A stretch of DNA of 64,000 nt from Clostridium sp. UBA4548 (GTDB lineage Bacteria > Bacillota > Clostridia > Clostridiales > Clostridiaceae): contig NZ_DGLI01000009.1 in NCBI RefSeq assembly GCF_002387895.1, positions 87,674 to 151,673 of the forward strand. Direction: 5' to 3'. This document shows, one piece after another, positions 61,968-64,000 of the stretch. The notes beneath the pieces are model-generated. The model was not told the DNA's origin. It did no database searches and saw nothing but the letters and a program-made list of their open reading frames with translations. The first letter of the stretch is position 1. Each line of letters begins with the position of its first letter. Made by a program: the position numbers and the translations under genes.

Positions 61968-63914
61968 ATGTTAGGCTCTAAGAGCAATTATCAAAATGAA
62001 TTTTATAGAGAATCTGATAGTATGACCCAAAAAGGAATTCCTGCTGAGGAAGTAAGTAGCTATTATTATAATAGGGAATATGAAACTTATTTAGCGGAAT
62101 ATGTTGGTGATTTTACAGAACACCTCAGTTCTATTGACTATGCAAAATTTCATATTATAAGCCCTTATTTTACACTTTTTTTTGTGAAAGAGGGGATGCT
62201 AAGCAAGCTACTTAAAGAGATACCTGAAATAATAAACATAGAAAGAAATTTTCCCTTTACCTTATTTAGTTTAAAGGAAAGTAATGAAGCTCCAAATTTA
62301 AAGGCCGTGAGCAAAGGGAGTACTACTTTAGATGGAAAAGGAATGGTAGTAGGGATAATTGGTACAGGAATAGATTATTTAAACCCTAGGTTTATGGACG
62401 AAGCTGGTAATACTAGAATTATTGCCATATATGATCAAACTGTAGATACAGGCCCTATGCCTAAATCCTTCTTTCTTGGAACTGAATATACAAGAGAGGA
62501 TATAAATAAAGCAATTGAGGTTAAGAATAAAGGGAATAATCCCTATGATATTGTAAATCATAGGGATGAAACTGGTTATGGTACTTCAGTAGCTACTATA
62601 ATTGGAGGGAGAAGTTTAGGGGATAAGGATGAAATAGCTAGTTTTGCACCTAGCTGTGAGTTTATTATAGTAAAACTTAAAGAAGCCTGTTGTGAGAATC
62701 TAGCACATTGGGGTGTGGAAAACTATAAGGGAAGTGTTTATGATAGTCATTTAGTTGCAACCTCTATAAGGTACTTGTATCAAACACACCAAACGGTAGG
62801 TAAACCTTTTGTAATATACCTGTCAGCAGGAACTAATCTAGGTGCCCATGATGGAAGTACCATGGGAGAGAGATACTTAAATTTTTTCACACAAGGAAGA
62901 GGATTCTATGGGGTTATGAGCACTGGTGACCAGGGGAGCAGTCCTATATGTCTTAAAAGAAATTTTGAAGATGAAGAAATAGAAAAAACTATTGAAATAA
63001 ATGTGGATGAGGAGCAACAGAATTTCTTTTTTTCTTTGTATTATGGGGAGCCAGATGTAATCACCGTAGGAATAACAAACCCTATAGGAGAAACTATTGA
63101 TAAAATCCCAATTAATCAAGTTAATGGGGAAGAGGCAAATTTCACCCTAGGGAAAAGCTCAATTTATTGCCAATACTTCTTAGAAAATAAAGTAACTTTA
63201 GGGCAAAGAATTGATATTGTCATAAAAAATGCTATAGGGGGAATCTGGAAAATAAATATTAAAAAAGAAACAATGGTAAGAGGTACAATTAATACTTGGT
63301 TTCAACAAAAGGAATTTTCAGTAGGGAAAACAGGATTAGTTAAATCAACACCATATACAACCTTAATGACTCCAGCCACAGCAAACAACGTAATAGTAAA
63401 TTCTTCTTTTAATGAAATAGAATATATAGTTATGGAAGACTCAGGAAGAGGTTTTACAACAGATAACAGAATCAACCCTTCCATAGCAGTTGCATCTCAA
63501 AATATATTAACGGTTGGATTAAATAATAAACCTATTGTAGTTAGTGGATCTGCTGTGTCAGGAGCAATTTTAACGGGAGTTACAGCATTACTTGTTCAAT
63601 GGGGAATAGTAGAGCAAAATGATCTCAATATGTATTCATCGAAAATAAAAAACTATCTCATACAAGGTACAGTAAAGGATGAGTCTGGAGTCTATCCAAA
63701 TCAAGAAACAGGATTCGGTGTATTAAATATTGAAAAAGTATTTAATAATCTAAAAAAGAGACAAAGTGAATATAATGAAGAGATAATAAATAATTCAACC
63801 TCCAACAATAAAGAAAAATATAGTTTATATATTAATATTCCTGAAGAAATCTATAATACGATAACATTGATCTCTTATAAACGTAAAAGAATAGATCAAA
63901 TGATTAAGGGATAA
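61968..63914 (+). CDS. Csp-like subtilisin-fold pseudoprotease
   Basis: A 648-residue S8-family protein resembling clostridial germination proteases CspA/B/C: a prodomain-like region (about 38-105), the subtilase core and an inserted jelly-roll-like domain (about 335-450). All three catalytic positions are changed: the Asp site reads GIIGTGID (Gly132), the His site TGYGTSVA (Tyr204) and the Ser site SGSAVSG (Ala529). The oxyanion Asn in SAGTN (290) remains. It should fold but not cleave, like the C. difficile pseudoprotease CspC. No signal peptide. The gene context beyond 63914 is outside the window. Confidence 0.85.
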   Translation: MLGSKSNYQNEFYRESDSMTQKGIPAEEVSSYYYNREYETYLAEYVGDFTEHLSSIDYAKFHIISPYFTLFFVKEGMLSKLLKEIPEIINIERNFPFTLFSLKESNEAPNLKAVSKGSTTLDGKGMVVGIIGTGIDYLNPRFMDEAGNTRIIAIYDQTVDTGPMPKSFFLGTEYTREDINKAIEVKNKGNNPYDIVNHRDETGYGTSVATIIGGRSLGDKDEIASFAPSCEFIIVKLKEACCENLAHWGVENYKGSVYDSHLVATSIRYLYQTHQTVGKPFVIYLSAGTNLGAHDGSTMGERYLNFFTQGRGFYGVMSTGDQGSSPICLKRNFEDEEIEKTIEINVDEEQQNFFFSLYYGEPDVITVGITNPIGETIDKIPINQVNGEEANFTLGKSSIYCQYFLENKVTLGQRIDIVIKNAIGGIWKINIKKETMVRGTINTWFQQKEFSVGKTGLVKSTPYTTLMTPATANNVIVNSSFNEIEYIVMEDSGRGFTTDNRINPSIAVASQNILTVGLNNKPIVVSGSAVSGAILTGVTALLVQWGIVEQNDLNMYSSKIKNYLIQGTVKDESGVYPNQETGFGVLNIEKVFNNLKKRQSEYNEEIINNSTSNNKEKYSLYINIPEEIYNTITLISYKRKRIDQMIKG

Positions 63915-64000
63915 AAATTTGAAAAATAATAGAAGGAAATAAAAACAGATATAATTAAAGATAAAATAAAAGCGTGTAAATGAACTGCTCCCATTTAATT

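Noticed and set aside
1..64000. Insertion sequences, prophage genes, tRNA/rRNA genes and CRISPR arrays
   Set aside because: No transposase, integrase, phage protein, tRNA-like cloverleaf or regularly spaced direct repeats were recognised on reading the window.

Overview
The window is AT-rich DNA with very short intergenic spacers, strong AGGAGG-type ribosome sites, T-box control of an aminoacyl-tRNA synthetase, a CD3324-type small regulator and a Csp-type spore subtilase. Together these point to a spore-forming Clostridium (Clostridiaceae). No rRNA, tRNA, CRISPR array or insertion sequence was recognised.

Layout. 1-3484 (minus): the end of a surface-polysaccharide cluster (Wzx flippase, UDP-galactopyranose mutase, galactofuranosyltransferase-like enzyme). 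3670-5803: T-box-controlled methionyl-tRNA synthetase. 6067-15594: housekeeping and accessory genes (HD proteins, two bacterial PH-domain membrane proteins, an FAD oxidoreductase, a small regulator with a possible leader-peptide attenuator, an acetyltransferase, a patatin lipase, a lipoprotein, a DUF454 protein). 15617-33005: a complete ethanolamine-utilisation (eut) microcompartment locus in the order eutG-S-P-V-W-A-B-C-L-(BMC/K-like)-E-M-T-pduL-(Eut_hyp)-N-(PduT-like)-H-Q. EutW senses ethanolamine and phosphorylates the ANTAR regulator EutV. EutV then binds dual hexaloop hairpins (A at loop position 1, G at position 4) and blocks terminators ahead of eutG, eutS and eutA. EutH imports ethanolamine, EutBC (kept active by EutA, with cofactor made by EutT) cleaves it to acetaldehyde and ammonia, and EutE, PduL and EutG convert the aldehyde inside a shell of EutS/L/M/N/K-like/PduT-like proteins. 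A chemoreceptor and a GGDEF-EAL protein follow.

38066-44317: a TfoX-C protein, a MarR/pirin/nitroreductase regulon with two matching palindromic operators, a flavin-binding protein divergent from an HxlR regulator, a CarD-like pair and recA. 44710-56030: small effector-binding proteins, acetyltransferases, an asymmetric heterodimeric ABC exporter, two Nudix hydrolases, a HEAT-like protein, a fumarylacetoacetate-hydrolase-family enzyme and a possible hidden 30-residue toxin-like membrane peptide. 57174-63914: an AtoE-type fatty-acid transporter, a MerR-zinc-methyltransferase fusion that appears to drive an MFS exporter from a 19-bp-spacer MerR-type promoter, and a Csp-like subtilase in which all three catalytic residues are replaced.

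The most interesting signals are the catalytically dead Csp homologue, the MerR-methyltransferase/MFS module, a large array of stem-loops with a possible pseudoknot inside the eut operon, a decayed fourth EutV target upstream of the DUF454 gene, a possible AUA start codon of eutA, a leader-peptide/alternating-hairpin arrangement at 11167-11298, and a dispersed short hairpin repeat with compensatory changes.
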